Positions 50,495 through 52,066 of a stretch of 52,066 nucleotides of DNA are shown in pieces. Origin of the DNA: Paenactinomyces guangxiensis. Its GTDB lineage: Bacteria; Bacillota; Bacilli; Thermoactinomycetales; Thermoactinomycetaceae. The notes under the pieces were generated by a model. The model ran no database searches and was not told the origin of the DNA. It saw only the letters and a program-made list of their open reading frames with translations. The first letter of the stretch is position 1, and every line of letters starts with the position of its first letter. The stretch lies in contig NZ_JAECVR010000024.1 of the NCBI RefSeq assembly GCF_016055185.1, forward strand, positions 1-52,066, written 5' to 3'. A program made the position numbers and the translations under genes.

Positions 50495-51493
50495 ATGAAA
50501 GCAATTTCTCTTGCCCGCTCGTACTGGTTGAGCAGTGAACCCGGCCCCCGCCGAATTGACCAGATTCGCAATAGGATTGCCTGGGTCTGCTGCATTTGTT
50601 TTTTCTTTATGGTGCCCCTGGAATATGCTTCTTTACAGTGGCTGAGAACGGAGCGCGGAACCTGGCTGATTCTGCGGGCACAAGAAGCAGATTCTTTAAC
50701 TGTGGTGCTTTCTTTTGTGTGGTCGCTGCTTGTTTTAGGAACGACGGTTCTGTTCCTGATCACGGGATGTTTGAGCCGGTTTGCTTATGAAAAGAGAAGC
50801 AGAAACAGCCGGCTCCATGTGTTGGATCTTGTTTATTACACAGCCTGGATACAAACTCTCACCATGCTTGTTTCCATTATCTTTTATCTCTGGCCGAATG
50901 GAGCTGAGAGTGTCTGGTTGACAGTGATTGATCCTTACCTTCCACATATGTGGATGCTGTTGGCTTCTCTGGTCCTGTTTCAACATAAACTTCGAGACCT
51001 GGGTTTTGGGAAAACAAATACCCGTTTTTGGCTGCTGGTTCCGGTTATAAGTGTGCTTGTATATGGTTTGGTTTATTTTTTCCTGGACCGCTGGGTGACA
51101 GAGCCGGTAGCGCACTTTTTCTCTTTAGAACTTTCTTCGTGGCGCGAGGAAAGTATCAGCCAGGATGTAAGGGTGGCTCGGGAAACGGGCTGGGAGGCCA
51201 GTCTCTGTCAATTGGTGATGCTGGGGATGATTGGTCCTGCAGCCGAAGAAATTTTATTCCGGGGAGTTTTACAACAGATGATAACCCGCTGCCTGGGAGT
51301 GGCGACTGGGATTATCCTATCCGCAGCTCTGTTCGCTTTATTTCATGTGGATGTTGCCCTGCTGGGTCCACTGTTTATATTAGGGCTGATTTTGTCCTGT
51401 TTCAGGGTCTGGTTTAACAGCTTATGGGCTCCTGTTCTCTTTCATATTTTGAATAATTCAATATCTGTCATCCTGGAATGGGTTCAGGTATAA
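50495..51493 (+). CDS. CPBP-family intramembrane protease
   Basis: A 332-residue protein with about eight membrane helices. The Abi/CAAX motifs are intact: GPAAEEILFRGVL (EExxxR), FALFHVD (FxxxH) and VLFHILNNS. The family contains intramembrane metalloproteases and bacteriocin-immunity proteins. It occupies the yaaL position between recR and bofA. Ribosome site AGGTGGAG. Confidence 0.9.
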   Translation: MKAISLARSYWLSSEPGPRRIDQIRNRIAWVCCICFFFMVPLEYASLQWLRTERGTWLILRAQEADSLTVVLSFVWSLLVLGTTVLFLITGCLSRFAYEKRSRNSRLHVLDLVYYTAWIQTLTMLVSIIFYLWPNGAESVWLTVIDPYLPHMWMLLASLVLFQHKLRDLGFGKTNTRFWLLVPVISVLVYGLVYFFLDRWVTEPVAHFFSLELSSWREESISQDVRVARETGWEASLCQLVMLGMIGPAAEEILFRGVLQQMITRCLGVATGIILSAALFALFHVDVALLGPLFILGLILSCFRVWFNSLWAPVLFHILNNSISVILEWVQV

Positions 51494-51589
51494 AGCTTTT
51501 GAAAAAGTTCCTGAAAATGGAGTACCGGTTCTAATCTCATCCTCCGTTTCATAGTTTTTAATAGCTTGTACCATGATAGGAGGATGGTT

Positions 51590-51865
51590 ATGTTTGAGAT
51601 GAAATGGTGGTTGATCACAGGGTTGGGGGGTATTTTGTTTTTTATGGCGATCAACCGCTCTGTCAGACAGCCGCTTAAATGGATTTGGTATGGCCTATTA
51701 TATACAGCGGTTGGAGGAATTGTTTTGTTTATTATCAACCTGTTTGGCCAGTATATCCATTTCCATATTCCGATTAACCCGGTTACCGCTTTGATTGCCG
51801 GTGTATTGGGGATCCCCGGCTTACTGTACCTGGTTGTGGTGAAGCTCGTCCTGATGGGGGGATAA
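51590..51865 (+). CDS. bofA: Sigma-K processing inhibitor BofA
   Basis: A 91-residue membrane protein with helices WWLITGLGGILFFMAI and AVGGIVLFIINLFGQYI and the conserved C-terminal NPVTALIAGVLGIPGLLYLVVVKLVL. It holds SpoIVFB inactive in the forespore membrane until the sigma-K checkpoint. Start 51590 follows TAGGAGG; ATG 51584 is too close. bofA before the first rRNA operon matches Bacillus order. Confidence 0.93.
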   Translation: MFEMKWWLITGLGGILFFMAINRSVRQPLKWIWYGLLYTAVGGIVLFIINLFGQYIHFHIPINPVTALIAGVLGIPGLLYLVVVKLVLMGG

Positions 51866-51883
51866 AAATAAAATAAAAAAGTG

Positions 51884-51912
51884 TTGACACAGCATATTAA
51901 AGGTGATAGTAT
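51884..51912 (+). promoter_or_regulatory. rRNA operon promoter
   Basis: Perfect TTGACA, 17 bases, TAGTAT, about 120 bp before 16S. It is followed by an rrn leader with the phrase TGTTCCTTGAAAACTAAA, often seen before Bacillales rRNA genes. Confidence 0.9.
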
Positions 51913-52032
51913 CTTATTTGTCGCCGCGAACAAGAAGGTTTGCAAAGCGGCTGACACCAAAATGAAGCAAAGTGTTCCTTGAAAACTAAAGAGTGATTAC
52001 ACGACCTGTTGATTCTTTTTGAGCAATCAAAC

Positions 52033-52066
52033 TTCATGGAGAGTTTGATCCTGGCTCAGGACGAAC
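52033..52066 (+). rRNA. rrs: 16S rRNA, 5' end (partial)
   Basis: GGAGAGTTTGATCCTGGCTC then AGGACGAAC is the universal 16S 5' sequence. The gene continues past the window edge; the exact 5' end is approximate. Confidence 0.97.

Overview
The window looks like a chromosomal segment of a Gram-positive, spore-forming member of the Bacillales, possibly a Thermoactinomycetaceae or Bacillus relative; I cannot fix the genus. The evidence is a BofA homologue, a sporulation-type PAS histidine kinase, a large Bacillus-type SRP RNA, strong AGGAGG ribosome sites, GTG/TTG starts, a LPxTA sortase substrate, and the gene order SRP RNA - dnaX - yaaK - recR - bofA - 16S rRNA, which resembles the B. subtilis origin-proximal region.

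Left flank (1-5.6 kb): a minus-strand set of NAD-dependent epimerase, DapA-like aldolase and an unusual regulator, then a DedA membrane protein, tadA and tRNA-Ser(CGA). Just past the tRNA lies the C-terminal remnant of a tyrosine recombinase, with its catalytic His and Tyr, pointing back at the tRNA. In B. subtilis tadA lies next to the SRP RNA and dnaX; here about 40 kb separates tRNA-Ser from the SRP RNA, so 5.7-45.5 kb is best read as an accumulated accessory region.

Accessory block, first half (6-23.4 kb): a response regulator/histidine kinase pair with a MacB-type ABC transporter; an AT-rich resistance-gene scrapyard (blasticidin/cytidine deaminase, internally deleted ANT(6) aminoglycoside adenylyltransferase, fragments); a YvkABC-like cassette (SDR lacking the catalytic Tyr, TetR regulator, rifampicin-phosphotransferase-like enzyme, MFS exporter) with a palindromic operator candidate; a MATE exporter with a hairpin-rich leader; a ROK kinase; a GNAT acetyltransferase behind a leader carrying a 38-codon ORF and an attenuator-like terminator; a Nudix hydrolase; and a secreted AA10 lytic polysaccharide monooxygenase.

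Accessory block, second half (23.9-45.5 kb): a complete six-gene NIS siderophore operon in the order of rhizobactin rhbABCDEF, predicted to make a schizokinen-type dihydroxamate. It is controlled by an exact Fur box and faces a divergent pair (a second, divergent AlcB-type acyltransferase and an HSL-type esterase); a nitroreductase has its own Fur box. Then come a DoxX-like protein with a coupled 36-aa membrane peptide, a YjiH transporter, an orphan ABC ATPase, a secreted poly-gamma-glutamate hydrolase, an ArsB/NhaD transporter, the 5-oxoprolinase operon pxpBCA (pxpB apparently starting at CTG), and a sortase-anchored protein with three copies of a two-cysteine domain. PGA hydrolase releases glutamate oligomers and PxpABC opens 5-oxoproline to glutamate, so these two may form a loose glutamate-salvage theme.

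Right flank (45.6-52.07 kb): SRP RNA, PAS histidine kinase, dnaX, yaaK, recR, a CPBP membrane protease, bofA, a strong rRNA promoter and the first bases of 16S rRNA. No CRISPR array, intact insertion sequence or phage was seen.
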